A stretch of DNA of 64,000 nucleotides from Cladocopium goreaui (GCA_947184155.2 CAMXCT020006578.1:1020090-1084089); one strand, 5' to 3'; shown: positions 33,906-46,116, counted from the first letter of the stretch. Numbers and translations are program-made. Notes: generated by a model not told the origin, from the sequence alone.

Positions 33906-35605
33906 ATTTGCTGGAGAGTCCATATGATTGGCACTTTCTTCATGCCGCTTCCAGTTCATTGCACCATCTCAAATCTCAGATGCAGAAATGTGCCGCACGC
34001 TTCAAAGATGACATGAGGAAGTGGGATGTCACACGGCTGTCAGCAGAAGCAGCGAAAGATGCCCCTGACGGCGATCGTATTCTGTTTTTGGGATCCACTA
34101 TGGGACACTCTTTGCGCATGGCCCAAGAGCTCTTGACGACCTTGCAGCTCTGCATTGGGAAGGACCGTGTGGTTGGGTGGAGACAAAAAAAGGGCGGGAG
34201 TATTGGCTGGTCCCGGGTTGCGGAGAACCTCACAAATGTTCAGATATTTGGTGAAAATCGAGAAGACAAGTGGAGCCCAGAACTCATTGACCGTGGGGTT
34301 CTGGGGCAAGTGGTGACACTGATGGAGCGATATCCGGACAGTCCACAGGTGCAAAAATCCTGCTGTGCTCTGCTGTGGGCATTAGATCTTCCATTGAACC
34401 ATGCCCTGTTACAGAAATGTTGTTTCCTGTTGGTCGATGCCTTGCAGGCATGTCCTCAGGAGGATGTGCAAAAATATGCTATTCTGGCGATTCACCGACT
34501 GCAACGGCGCCATGACTTCTGGCTCTTCTCTGTTGAAACTGTTCATGCAGTCCTGCAGGCAATGCAGAACCCGTCCTCACGTCTTCAAGAAGTTGGGCTG
34601 AAAGCCTTGGGCTGCCTCATTCAACATGTGCCGTCTGAGGATGATGCAGATGGGATGCTTCTTGCCGCCCTCATGAAAGCAGCAAGCTGTCTGTCACAGT
34701 CAAAGCCCCAGCTATTGAACGTGGTTTGGCACGGCATTGTCAAGCGCTTGGAACGTGGAGATTGCGTGGACGAATTCCTGAAGCACAAAGGTCTCAAGAA
34801 AATCTGCAAGACGCTTCACCACTTCCAGGGACACGATCCACACAGCCGCGGTGGCTTGCTCAGAATCACCTTGTCAAAGGCTTGGAAGATTGTTTGCAAG
34901 GAGGCTGCTGAACAGGTGATGGAGCTGCATGTTGAGAACATTCTGGGAGCCTTGGAACGTGATCAAGTCAGATATTCTGTGATGAACAATTATTGTATCG
35001 CTTTCGGACATCTCGCACAGCAGTCGGATTCCTGGCAAGAATGGCTCTTCAGCAACGGAGTTGTTCGTGTCATTGTGAGATACATGGAAGCTTTGAAGGA
35101 TGAAGATGAAAATCTCGGATGTAACGAGTCAAAGCTTGACAAAGGGCTCTCCAGCTGCAGTTTTGCGCTCTCCAATTTGTACCCTTGTCAAAAGCATTCG
35201 CTCCGTGCCATTCGTCTAATTTTGTGGGCGATGAAGCGATCCAAAGAGGAAGCCATTGCACTGAATGGAGCCATGTTTTTGTCAAAGCTGAGTGCAACTG
35301 ATGTGGCCAAGGCCACCGCTCTTGATGCGTGCGAAACACTGGCAGCAGCAATGGCTGCTCGTGATACTGGTAAGATGCAGTTGGAAGGATGCCGGGCTTT
35401 GTTGAATCTTTTTCAGAGCCAACCAAACAAAGCAAGGCTCGCAGCGGTTAGCGGTGTCTCAATGATATTGAATGCCATTGAACAGTTTCCAGAAAGCATG
35501 CGTATCAAGACTGAAGGCCAGAAGCTACTGGCAAGCATGAGCGAAGATATCGCTGCAGTGGCTCTAGCGCCAGAGTTGCGTTTGGTGCAGCTGTTTCGAT
35601 TTTGA
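33906..35605 (+). CDS. armadillo/HEAT-type helical-repeat protein, one long exon
   Basis: The frame is open for about 565 codons and ends at 35605. It is built of amphipathic helix pairs typical of ARM repeats, such as VLGQVVTLMERYPDSPQVQK, VQKYAILAIHRL, LQEVGLKALGCLIQHVP, MQLEGCRALLNLFQSQ and LAAVSGVSMILNAIEQFP. Such proteins are scaffolds for protein binding; the partner here is unknown. There is no ATG at the 5' end of the frame. An acceptor TGGCTCTCAG at 33896-33905 fits an upstream exon, so the protein is longer than what is seen. The absence of introns over 1.7 kb contrasts with the micro-exon genes next to it. The CDC50 gene begins about 300 bp downstream on the same strand. Confidence 0.75.
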
Positions 35606-35901
35606 CATATTTTGACATATTTGACATTTCCTGACCAGTGGAGCACATGCGCCAAAGATGCGGTCAAAAAGAGTAGGGCGAAGGTGTCACCCCGAGTTTA
35701 CAAGCGATCCAGTGTGGAGAGGAGTTCCTGTGATGTGATCTGAGCCATGAAGTGCGAGTGCTGCCATGCTGTGCCAGGCCAAATAGCTCCCTCAGGCTAA
35801 AGCGGTGGATCCAAAGACGGTTGAGATCCACACAACCAATACCTTCGCCAGGAGACCAGTGCTTCAGCTTTCGGAGCTAGTGAATTTATGATGGAAACAT
35901 C

Positions 35902-38900
35902 TTGTCATATGTGGATTTATGTGGTCCCTTCATTGGGCGGTGGTGTTTCTGGGTCACAAAACAATCAAGTGATGCGTGGAAACCACATAAAGTCCTTGCA
36001 GGAGTCATCTTGACGATCTATGTAACTGTAGGCTGCGCGTTTTTGCTGTCGAAGGCTCAGACATTTTGGCCATTGCTGAAGCTGGTGATAGACTAACAAT
36101 ATCCCGTGGTAGTTGGCAACAGTATTCAGAACTTTCTGCTAAGGATAGGGGTAGTGCTACACTTCACCTATCAGGCTGGAGCTGCCTTATTTTCGCAGAA
36201 TTTGGGCTAGATTGTGAGATTCAGCAGATGATGTTTCAGACACAGATGTGCTTCAGCAGGGTTGCTTGAACATTCATGTGGTGATATTGTGAATTGTGCT
36301 TGAACATGCTTGAAAGGCGGTTGTGGAATTGCGCCACGACTACACCGATGAGATAGTTGATCAGAATGGTGTAGGTGTGCAGTGTGCAAGACAAACTTTG
36401 CTCACGCTCAACTCATTTCGCAGCTTCATGTTTTGCCATCCTAGCAATGCACATTGTCTCCCTCGTGTCTCTTCTCTTCATTTTTGGCTGTTGCCGTTGT
36501 GTGTTTGCCGGAGCTGCCAGATAGATTTGGAGACTAGAGCTATCTAGAGCTATTTCATGTTATTTAACTGTTATTTAACTGTTATTTCTACATTTTACCG
36601 GACCTGGCCCTGTCAGTTTCCTTCGAGATAACTGTGGACCGAGACATGGAGAAACCAATCTGGGCCTTTGTCTCAGCTGTGGTCAGTCCTCTTCCGATTC
36701 AAGTTCCGGGCGTTCCGAAGGAGTATCCCGAGTGATCAAATTATATACATTATATACCGATCATCCCCTTAATCTTAGCCATTTTTTTATCCGGTTGTAC
36801 AATACCTATAGCCTATATGTATCTATATGTATGTTCATATGGGTAAAGGCGTATCCCATTATTTATCCAGAGACCCGATTTTGACCCATATCCATGAATT
36901 TCAACATGTTGCAATTGGTCTTCCAAGACCTGTCTCAATGTGTCGCTGTCAGGTTTTCTACGAATTGTCTGGATTCCACCAAAATCACCGGTTGTACGTC
37001 GATAGTAGGGTGCTGACCTCAAGGGTTCATGCTTCAAGTCTGAGCTGGCTACTAGTAGAAATGAGGATTAGATTTAGATTTGCAAATGGTGATCCCATAG
37101 TGCTAGATTTTATATAGATATATTGCCAGGATATTGTGAGATTATTGATACTGATAAGACTGCTTGGCACCTTCCAATGAGCAGGAGGCCGTTGAGCTTT
37201 CACAGCAGTTGTCAACAAAAATGTTGCGCTGTGCAGTGTAGGGTAGCCACAAGAAAGTAGTCAAGACTGATTATTTTCACAGAACATGGCTGCTGTAGAA
37301 TTGCGTGCTATTGCATTCAATTACATAACATCAGGGCATCATCAGGGCCTACTATTTTGCGACGGGCAGCTGCCGGGGCTAACACCAAGGACGATTCTCA
37401 GCTCATGAGCCCTGACTACGCAAGAAGTCAAAAGCCACAGGTCCAGTCACATGTTTTCTTTTTGCCAGGACTCGTACGAGCTTTGCACGTCAAGCAGCTC
37501 ATTCTTTCAATTAGCAAGATATACGTTGGTAATCTTTTGCACTTTCTACAACAACAACAACAAGAACAACAACAACAACAACAAGAAGAACAAGAAGAGG
37601 ACTGTTCTTGTTTCATTCAAAATCGCTGACACGCAGGCCTGTCATCCAAAGATTGAAACCGCTGGCCGAGGTGCTGCGTGGACCGATCATGGGAACATGG
37701 ACAATTCAAAGGATCGAATTGAATTGATCTTGAAAGACCACAGGAACTTGTCAGTTTTCAAGAACTTGTCAAGTTAAGGTCATTGAAGTAGGTTTAGCTT
37801 GAGTTCGCACTGAGGTTTGCGTGTTGTATACTAGATGACCAGACTGCAGGCACTGACTACCCTTGCGGCTTAGTTGCATCCACGGTTCCTGCCTGAGTTT
37901 CCTCGGGCCGTCCATGCATGTCCATGCTGTGAGTCCTGCCATTTTTACTATCCTGTTGGTCCAACATACGTCTTAATACGTCACAGCCAAATTTGGTTGC
38001 CAGGTCGTTTTGAACATCGTACAACGTGGGAGATCTCTTTGCATGTTCTTTTCCAATCTTTTCTGAGGTATTCAACGATACCTTTCACGTAGCGCATGAA
38101 AGCCCTGATGGCAGTTTCAGTCGCTTGGAGGCCCCTGGGTCAGCTGGAATGGCAAACGGTATGCCATCATGGCATTTGGTGAAGACATGAAGACACGTAT
38201 AATATGTACTGTATGGTATGATACTGTATGTCTATATGATATGTATATATTTATGTATACATATATATATATATATATAATAGTGAATCGCTTCATTCAA
38301 ATCCATTATTCAGCATTTTTCTTGAGTCTCGGTTCTGTAAGAGAAGATCGTTCTTTCATAGTGTTTGATGTTTACCCGGCTACTCTAATCTTACGCAAAG
38401 GTGCCGCAACTCAGAACTTCTCCATGGAAGTCCATCACTTCGAATCCACAGATCCAGCTGTTGGCCCAGCTTTTTTTCGCAGGTGGATAGCAGAGCGCCA
38501 TCGATTGCCTGGACGGGCGATCTGAAGCGCTTTGTGAATTTGGATCCCGAGGACGCTTCGGAGGGATCTGATGAAGCGATGATAGAAAAAACGCCATCGG
38601 GTTATGGGTTGGGAATCTAACTTGGGATGTGGGATGTGGTTGGAGGAAATAGAAATGGACATGGATAGTTAAATAGATGGAAATTGATGGAAATGGATGG
38701 ACATGGATGGAAATGGACAGTGGTTTTCTTGTTTGTATGATTTTGAATGCGAATATTTCGCCATTAAAATGATGAAACATGTCCCATACGTTGTTTTCGG
38801 CACTTTATTTGTCGGGCCTATGGGCGTACCGCCACCAGGCACCAAGCTGGCAAAATCCAAGCCTGCAGAATCAGCTTGAAGCTCAAAGGGACGCCATGGA

Positions 38901-39860
38901 GGTGTAGTGAAAGTTGATCTGTTTCATGTTCAACTGGACTATGAAGGCCAAGGAATATGGCTTTGTTTGAAATAGGGTACCTCAGAATCCAGTTTCTCAT
39001 CATCAACTTTTCTGTATCTAAATGTCATTTTGGTGGTATACCTCCATTTTCAGAGATGCCGAGATACCCATTTAATGTTCATTTTGGACCTGAGGCACAC
39101 ATTGAATATGTGGCTGCTTAGTTATTTTCCGCCGGTGACGTGTCAGCAGGCCAGTTTCAAGGTTGCGGCAAATGATGGTGTGAAGATCAGTGGTAAGAGA
39201 TGTAAAGCATCAGGGAAGCGGATACTGGTATCATCCTCCACACCTCTCATACAAATAGTTGGGGGATGTTGCAGGATATCCCTAATCTGATGATCCCCCC
39301 TACGAGATGACCCACCATTCCAATCTGATTGTAATTTAACCATATCCGACCGCAAGAAAACAACAATGGCTGCTGGGTGTGGCCACCAAATCTGCCAGGT
39401 GATGCTTGGGCCAAGCAATCCTTTGGTGCCAGTAAAGGTGGCCACAAGGCACATTTTTTTCCATTGTTTGCTGCCTGTTGCCTCCAGATATCCCTGAAAG
39501 CTTCACAAGTTGTGCAAAATCATTTCCATTCCGTCGTTGCAGTCTTTGTGCCGTGTCACTTACACAGGATGGACAACACAGATGGGCCAGACCCCAAGCC
39601 TCAGCACAAGCGAAGCACAGCTGTGGGCCCCTGGGATGCAGCTTATCTGAGGCCCCCAAGGGAAGTCCCAGACTGTACTGGCTACACGGGAAGTCCGGGC
39701 TCCAGAGACCGAGCTCAGCTACTGCGAATCCAAGGGCAACAGCCAGACTCCCCAAGTTCTCCGCTTCTAGGATACTTTCATCCGCTTCTAGGAGATATTG
39801 ATTCCGATTTTCTGGGTGGTTTCAAATTTCAAACATATTCCTCATTTTCATTGTTTCCTG

Positions 39861-39940
<80 letters not shown>

Positions 39941-42900
39941 CCCACTTGACTTTCATACTTTAAGGGGAGTCGCTTTAAACCCAGCCACCAGCAATTCTTG
40001 AATATCCCTATTTTGCTTGGTGATACATCCCCGATGTTTGATGGCACTGCAGGTAGCCCAAGCTGCAACTTCACCATGGCCGGGCAGAGCGGGCAGAGCT
40101 TTGAATGCTCTGCGCCAAGCTACGAGAAGAAAATCGTGGAGGAGCCAAACAAAACGACCCAGAAAAACATGTGAAAAACATGGGGATTCTGAGGAGTAGG
40201 GGTGAAGGGTTCAGTAGTTAGGTTGTTACTATTTCTTGTCTAATGTTGCAAATGATTTGATGTTGGTGAGGGTCTTTGCCTTCTGGTGGTATTTTTATTT
40301 CTGGAAACCATCACCCTCTGCAGCGCGTTGGTGAAGGTGGAATTCGAGGCTGTGGGTAGAGTTTGCTACTGTATCAGATACAAGCTCCTTTACGGTTTAG
40401 AAACTGTCATTGCTCTCCGAAGCAATGCTATCCCAAATTGACGCATTCCAGTTATGCAGTCTGAAGAAAATCCTTCGAATAGCGCCCCAAGATGTAGACA
40501 GACGCAGCACTGTAATTGGCAGTGTTGCAGACATGTACAGATCCAGTTTTTCCAGATACGACCACGCGAAATTTAGCAACTTCTACCTGAGTCGTCAAGC
40601 TAAACAACGCCATGTGGTACCGCCCAATGCGTGTTTGAGTGCTTCCCATTGACCTCAACCATCAGTTTCCCCAACAACACTTAAGTGACCAGGAACAGGA
40701 ACATATGATATCCAAAAATAGGTCTGGCCTCTGGACATCGTATTTTCTATTATATATGAGTGTTTTTTCCAATGCCAGACAACAAAAACACTTAAAGAAA
40801 TGACACCTTATGCAATTTAGAACTGATATACACTGCTATACGGTAATTAATTCATGGAAAGGAACAATAAATGGATGAGGACATCTTTGACGAAATGGTT
40901 GAAACATTCCTTCAACCATCAGTCCAAGATGCCCCAATCCAGACCTCTACAAGATGGGACCTGGTAGAACCACTCCGATCGGCCTTAAAAGGACGACGGA
41001 TAGCTGACCTCACTGATCACAGCAAACTGTTAGACCCTGACGTTTTTTTCCAAAAATATCGCCAAAGAAACTCTCAAGGCTTTTCAAATGTCCCGACTGT
41101 GGACGCACCATTTCAGCCAAATCCAATTTATCTAATCACCGTCAAACCAACATTTGTATAAGGAAAAAATGCCAGTGTTGAAAAGGGCAACAGCAGCACG
41201 TCTTATGATGTTTTTTCAGTCCAAAGGTTTTCTTAATAGCGGCCATAGTAATCATTGCAAAGGTTTTTAATGTTGAAGACACCATTTCCAAACCAAAAAT
41301 ATTCAAAAAAAAATGCCACCTTATCGAGTAAGGTAGATGGCAGAGGGTACAGCATTGAAACATTCAAACGCACGGTTTAATGTCATGTTGAATGTCAATC
41401 CCACTCACAGTCACTTCAATCCCAACAACATCAGAAAAACTATTTGAAGAAACATCCAACTGCCCGAATTCTAACGTCACCCGACGTCACCTCAGAAATC
41501 GGCCTACGCCATTGAATTAAGGGTTTTGAATTGCGCTCAACATTGATTCCTCGCTGCTGTTGGACAGGACTGGCTGACGTGGTTTTTCCAAGCAACTCGA
41601 GAGGTAGAAGAGAAGTATGGTAAGCTAGCAGTAATAGACCCACAAAAAGAACGGCTCTACCACCAAGTCTGAACACTTCACCCTCTCATCAGTTTTTCAT
41701 TCTTGGGATAGTTTGGAAAGTGCAATATTTTAGCAATTCTACTTATATCTATCTATCTACCTGTCTATTCATCTATCTATCTATCTATCTATCTGTCTAT
41801 CTATCTGTCTATCTATCTACAGTATCGGTCTATCTATCTACAGTATCGGTCTATCTATCTATCTATCTGTCTATCTATCTATCTACCTATCTATCTATCT
41901 ATCCATCCATCTATCTATCTATCTAATCTAATCTAATCTAATCTAATCTGATCTGATCTGATCTGATCTAATCTAATCTAATCTAATCTATCTATCTATC
42001 TATCAAGTATCTATGTATCTACCTTGCACGACTTAGAACATAATTCAATATTTCTGGCGACGTGAACCTTGTTTCAATTTTGAAATTAAAAAAAACGACC
42101 CAACGATGTAGGAAATATTATAGGTCAGCCAGATCCAACTGCTGGTTGGCAGGACTGGGGTCTTACCAGTGGTCACTTCCTGGTGTCAGGAACTTTCAGA
42201 AAATGGCAGTACATTGATGCACATTGGATTTGCAACCTTCAAGAATTATGGACTGCCAGTTGACATGATTGTTTGAGTGTGATTCCGCACTTGATTTCAA
42301 ATCTGAATTGTATTTCTAGCACTGGGAGCACGAGGTGGATGCGCACCGCAGCTCTTCCAACTTTTCGGAAAGCATGGGGAAAAGTGCCAGGACTCAGTGA
42401 TAGAAGTAGACTAATGTCGGCGATGCGACAAGATCCAACGCAATCTGCCTTTGGTCGAGGTGGATGCGGACATCAAAGCTGGAACCAGGCGAACTTGCAA
42501 TGCTTCACACCCTTTCGACAGTCCCTTCATTGTGTGCTGCAAAACTTGCCCCAACCAGAGTGAGAGGCTTGTGGTCTACGTCGAACACAACTTCCCTGTG
42601 AAGGAGTTTTATGGCCGGAAGGCAAACACATCACAGCACGGGTCGACATGTATGAATTTGCGTGCGATATGCAATTCTTCTGTCCAGTCCAGGTCAAGGT
42701 TTGGGCAGAGTTTTGACGTTGACTGGTGTTGAGAACTTGGCAAATGGGATTGATGTATGTTGATGTGCCATGTGGGCATGGGTTCAAATTTGGTCCCAAA
42801 AAATTGGATGATTTCGTTCTCAACGCGGTCAAATGCTGTCCTTTGCTCACTTTGAATTTTGATCCATACAGTACCCATGTGATTTATAGTTTGAACATGC

Positions 42901-43518
42901 TTGAACTAATTTCACCTACCTGTTCTCAGCTGACTTTGTTTGTTTGAAGTTGGCATGTACTCCTGTTGATTTCGGTAGGCCTTCGTGATGAGCACAACGT
43001 CCGTGGTGGGTGGTAGGTGGGTTGCTCAGGGAGAAGTGCAGCCTTTCATAGCCTTGCCAAAACTTTGGCTTAGACTCCGTAGACGTGAACCGCTCAATGA
43101 GAATTGATGGATTTCCAAGCAAGATTCTTCCCATGTTGACGATTTTTGAAGTGTATTTGTGTGGAAGGGTCAGAACTTCACAACAAGGTCAAATTTGATT
43201 GTTTTCAAAGTCAGATTAAAACAGTTTGCGGATGTGGGACTTCTGTAATTTGGGCAGATCAAGCTAATGGATTGAAAAGCAGTGTGCGGCTACCCTTCCG
43301 TTCGTATTTCCAATTGCATAAAACTGTAGGAAGTGGTTTGCTTTGCTTATTTTTCAGAAATCAACTCCAGCATTCAATGAAACTATGTACATGTCAGATG
43401 CGCATTCACAATGCTCTGGTGTCCAAGGAATGCCTTTCTGGGCATAGCCTACGTAGTCGTTGGTGCTGCTTGTCTCATCTTCGCACCAGCCGAGCTTGCC
43501 AAGATTTGTGCTGTGTAA
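35902..43518 (+). CDS. CDC50/LEM3-family protein (P4-ATPase flippase subunit), many micro-exons
   Basis: Family landmarks appear in order. [11 protein letters not shown] plus the first membrane helix [15 protein letters not shown] end at 36054. [13 protein letters not shown] is at 36317-36368, [16 protein letters not shown] at 36617-36669 and [18 protein letters not shown] at 36953-37009. [10 protein letters not shown] is at 37390-37440, [11 protein letters not shown] at 37637-37670, [11 protein letters not shown] at 37850-37884, [15 protein letters not shown] at 38068-38178 and [13 protein letters not shown] from 38483. [16 protein letters not shown] is at 42320-42383, VDADIKAGT at 42460-42488, [14 protein letters not shown] at 42567-42621 and [18 protein letters not shown] at 43428-43518 (stop TAA). 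Phases agree across most joins, with GT, GC and GA donors. CDC50 proteins escort lipid flippases through the secretory pathway. Missing pieces are the first exon, the link across 38.6-42.3 kb, and the exon with the conserved Trp-Gly-Gly before NAFLGIAY. Confidence 0.85.
37549..37602 (+). repeat. (CAA)n/(GAA)n microsatellite in a CDC50 intron
   Basis: CAACAACAACAACAAGAACA and related triplets cover about 50 bp. Poly-Gln and poly-Asn frames across it are incidental. Confidence 0.85.
39560..40173 (+). CDS. candidate exons inside the large CDC50 gap, unrecognised
   Basis: After CTTACACAG (39560-39568) a frame reads [20 protein letters not shown] then [18 protein letters not shown] until about 39770. 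A second segment reads [19 protein letters not shown], then [18 protein letters not shown], and stops at about 40171. Both look like real but low-complexity coding sequence. A long minus-strand frame (39336-39755) overlaps the first. They may be an alternative end of the CDC50 gene, a nested gene, or decayed material. A small segment [11 protein letters not shown] (38871-38903), with an AG|GT donor, is also possible. Confidence 0.3.
39863..39948 (+). repeat. (ATG)n microsatellite, about 28 units
   Basis: GATGATGATG runs without interruption. The poly-Met and poly-Ile frames on either strand are due to the repeat. Confidence 0.97.
40345..40655 (+). pseudogene. LINE-type reverse transcriptase, C-terminal fragment, frameshifted
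   Basis: One frame reads [19 protein letters not shown] and stops at 40438-40440. The next frame continues with [18 protein letters not shown] then DVDRRSTV. The order KLLYGLET, then DAFQLxxLKKIL, then an Asp/Arg-rich box matches the end of the reverse transcriptase domain of non-LTR retrotransposons, from established knowledge of that family. The frameshift and stop mark it as dead, and nothing of the catalytic FADD region remains. It sits in the large CDC50 gap on the same strand as the host gene. Confidence 0.65.
40871..41161 (+). CDS. hypothetical protein, 96 codons
   Basis: The frame starts with ATG and reads [20 protein letters not shown] then [20 protein letters not shown]. Composition is natural, with an acidic start and a basic helix. 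It lies in AT-richer DNA shortly after the reverse-transcriptase fragment and could be a remnant of the same element or an independent small gene. No family is recognised. Confidence 0.35.
   Translation: MDEDIFDEMVETFLQPSVQDAPIQTSTRWDLVEPLRSALKGRRIADLTDHSKLLDPDVFFQKYRQRNSQGFSNVPTVDAPFQPNPIYLITVKPTFV
41509..41670 (-). CDS. candidate minus-strand exon with membrane helix
   Basis: Read on the minus strand after GTGTTCAG, the frame gives [18 protein letters not shown] then [18 protein letters not shown], and a donor TCTGAG|GTGACG follows. The hydrophobic helix near the start resembles a signal anchor. No ATG is in frame, so it would be an internal exon. It lies within the span of the plus-strand CDC50 gene. 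Confidence 0.35.
41738..42012 (+). repeat. (CTAT)n, then (CTAAT)n/(CTGAT)n microsatellite
   Basis: CTATCTATCTAT tracts with CTGTCTAT variants run for about 190 bp, followed by CTAATCTAATCTGATCTGAT and more CTAT. The Tyr/Leu/Ser frame across it is not a gene. Confidence 0.95.
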
Positions 43519-43539
43519 GTCTTGTTCGGAAATTGTTGA

Positions 43540-43662
43540 TATTGGTGTCTGAAAATGTGGGATACCCACGGATACCCCCAACATCCCCAAAATTAGATGC
43601 CTGATCATCATCCCTACGGTGACAATTTTTGGGTATCCCACATTTTTGGACTAACCCATATT
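43540..43662. mobile_element. small palindromic element, family A relative
   Basis: The left end GTGTCTGAAAATGTGGGATA plus CCC is answered by GGGTATCCCACATTTTTGGA plus CTAACCCA. It begins about 20 bp after the CDC50 stop codon, so it probably lies in the 3' untranslated region. Confidence 0.75.
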
Positions 43663-44385
43663 GCAATATGCGCAATCAGTGCCGCAACCACTCATGGTGA
43701 ACGATTGCACCTGTCGCTTCCTGCATGGCAGATATTTTTCATCAATAGCCTCAACAGTAGCAGCGTGCACGGCCGCCGCAACAGTAGCCTTGCTCTCAGA
43801 AGTCGAATCAGAAATTGTAATGAGATTTGCGCACTGGATAGAAATAGATCAACAAACCACAACGAACCCATTAATTGGATGTAATTGATCCACATAATAG
43901 AGTAAACCAAGTGGATTTGGGGCCCTTAGTCTGGGGATGTGTTGCACCAAGGAGCTGTGCAGCCGGAGTGAGTGGCATGGTAGGAGTAGGAAAAGGATGG
44001 AAAAGGCTGACAGGCTGATGCTGGTGATCCTATGACACCTCTTCGATTGGAGGAAGTTTATATTTTGGAGGTTTTTTAGAAAGTGGGCTGAAAATGATCA
44101 GCAGCCTGCCTTTGGCCTTTGTTCACCTTGATCCAATGAATCAGATCATGTTTTTATTTTGTTTCACCTCAGATCAGGTCGGAAGCTGTCGCTCTCAGTC
44201 TGCGCAGTTTCAACTGATCAGCGTCTAGGTGTCAAAGGCACATCGATACATTTAATGTCCAGTTTAATGTCTGCTGGTGACGTCGATGTGACACTCCCAC
44301 TTCGAGTTGTGTCACAGATTTGGGATGAGGCACGCTGAAATTTCAGAATTGATATGATAAAAAAACATATAAAAACGTACATGAT

Positions 44386-44628
44386 ATGCAGAATGAAACC
44401 ATGTCACATCAGCATCCACGCCAGCCGTTTCACCATCGGAAAAAGGCCTGCTGTATCTGCTGTAGCTCTCTCAGAGATTCTTTCAGGGAATTCAGAGGTG
44501 CCAAGCCTTGTCATGAAATGCATCACTCTGTGCAGCCACATCAGGGCAACCAATCAGCGCAGGAGTTCCCTTCCCATCCACACCCAGTGCAAGTTTTGTG
44601 TGAATGGTGTGAAGCTTCAAAACCTTGA
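44386..44628 (+). CDS. Cys/His-rich small protein or terminal exon
   Basis: The frame starts at an ATG that overlaps an acceptor (ATATGCAG) and reads HPRQPFHHRKKACCICCSSL, then GAKPCHEMHHSVQPHQGN, then VQVLCEWCEASKP and stop. The pattern CCxCC, then CHxMHH, then CxxC suggests a metal-binding or zinc-finger-like fold, but no named finger type fits. Between 43660 and 44380 only weak frames are visible (for example INSLNSSSVHGRRNSSLAL near 43740). Confidence 0.45.
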   Translation: MQNETMSHQHPRQPFHHRKKACCICCSSLRDSFREFRGAKPCHEMHHSVQPHQGNQSAQEFPSHPHPVQVLCEWCEASKP

Positions 44629-44849
44629 GTGATTTCCACTGTAGATGTAGATGCCGGGATATATTAATTGTACATGAAACATGGCGAAACACAGTCAAGA
44701 CAAGCAGTGCAATACACTGATTGTGGCTGCTGTTCTGTAACGATGGCCGACAACTGGGCCCGGAGCAAGGCAGCCTTTTGAGCAGCAAAGTTACGTACGT
44801 AGTATTGATTGATATGGATACCTTCTTGGGGGAATCAGTGCACAACTTT

Positions 44850-44953
44850 TACCCTCTGGTAATTTAACATAGCTATGGAAAATCACCATTCTTAATGGGA
44901 AAATCCACTATAAATGGTCATTTTCAATAGCTATGTTAAATTACCAGAGGGTA
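44850..44953. mobile_element. small palindromic element, family C
   Basis: TACCCTCTGGTAATTTAACA plus TAGCTATGGAAAATCACCAT is answered by AATGGTCATTTTCAATAGCT plus ATGTTAAATTACCAGAGGGTA (broken here for length). It is almost a perfect inverted repeat of 104 bp. The closest relative is at 58333-58416. Confidence 0.85.
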
Positions 44954-45217
44954 GATCTTTTAGACAGGTGGTGGACTCAGAGATTTATCTCTCGGGTCGT
45001 GAAAGGCGGGCTGATGGTCGTGGCCTCACGCTGCCGGTGCTGCATCGGTTGTTACATCACGGTTCTTAGTTGATGCTAGTTGTATGGCAAACATCTCACC
45101 AATTGTCGGAGAACATGAACTACTGTGAATATTCATGAATTATCAGTTTCTTAACGTTTTTTTCAACGGTCAGTCCAGAAATTTTGTCAGTACACTACGT
45201 CGCCTCGTTTTACGCAG

Positions 45218-45770
45218 TCTGAGGCGACATTTTCGGACGTCAGCATGGGGATGCACAAAAGTTGGGATCTTATTCAGCTTGATCACTACTACTTCCTCCA
45301 TCTTACATCGGCCAATTCAGAGTCTGATCTCGCTTTGAAATCTCGCTTGTTTGAGAGCAAGGACGTCCCCACGCACTGTCAGCTGACTGTCAGCTGTACC
45401 GGCCAGAATGCTTCCAAGGCTATTCCCAACCTACACCCACGCAGCTCCTGCCACGGTGGGTGAGGTCGCTGGACCTAGTGCCTGCAGGATATCAGATGAA
45501 ACCTTTCGGCCATCATTTTTGACCCGTTCAAATATGTTTTTCAAATGCGTTGTTGATTAAGGTGAATAATTTTAAAACACTGCTGTCAACAGATCTTTGT
45601 CTCGGAGCCTTTTTCAGGTCACTGTGAACGGCAAAGCCTGGAGCTCGAGTTTTTTCATGTTTGGATGCTGCAGTGTTTCCGCTGGATCTGCGGATCCCAC
45701 AAGCACTTGAGCGCTGCCAAACCCATGTTGATTGATAATTTTGTGGAGTTATACTATCCATTACTATCCA
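45218..45770 (+). CDS. two exons of an unrecognised gene
   Basis: The first exon follows CGTTTTACGCAG and reads ATFSDVSMGMHKSWDLIQLD then HYYFLHLTSANSESDLALKS, ending with TASK-like codons at a GC donor (CCAAG|GC) near 45418. The second follows CTTTTTCAG at 45618. In one frame it reads CERQSLELEFFHVWMLQCF then WICGSHKHLSAAKPMLIDN; another frame is shorter. A further open stretch after TGTCTTCAG at 45829 has two competing frames. No domain is recognised. Confidence 0.45.
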
Positions 45771-46116
45771 ATATAATCATTACATATTATTAGTATTTTC
45801 TGCTCAATTGCTATGAATTGTCTTCAGGTTCTGCAATTGTGGAATTTCTCCCAACTAGAGGCTCAGAGTACTCAGAGATCTGAGCACGGGATTTTCCAAT
45901 TGGTCGCTGCTAATGTAGAGCCACAGAGAGATGCTGCGACCTGCCAGACCTTGAACCAGTCTGCATTGCGCAAGCGCGCCTTGGTCGGATGCCCAGATCC
46001 GATTGGCAGTTGGCCAAAAAAAATCTGATAGAAAACCCATGAAAATCCTTTTTTTTGGTCAGATAGCCCTCCTCATCCGTAAGGTGCTAAAGAGCTAAAG
46101 AATATGACCAGCTCAG

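Noticed and set aside
37637-37720. Alternative frame [17 protein letters not shown] as an independent exon
   Set aside because: The frame [11 protein letters not shown] with donor CGAG|GTGCTG joins in phase to the CDC50 exon [11 protein letters not shown] and fits the family order.
42320-42383. Apparent frameshift before WMRTAALP in the CDC50 gene
   Set aside because: The exon starts right after TATTTCTAG, and a phase that gives [13 protein letters not shown] needs no frameshift.
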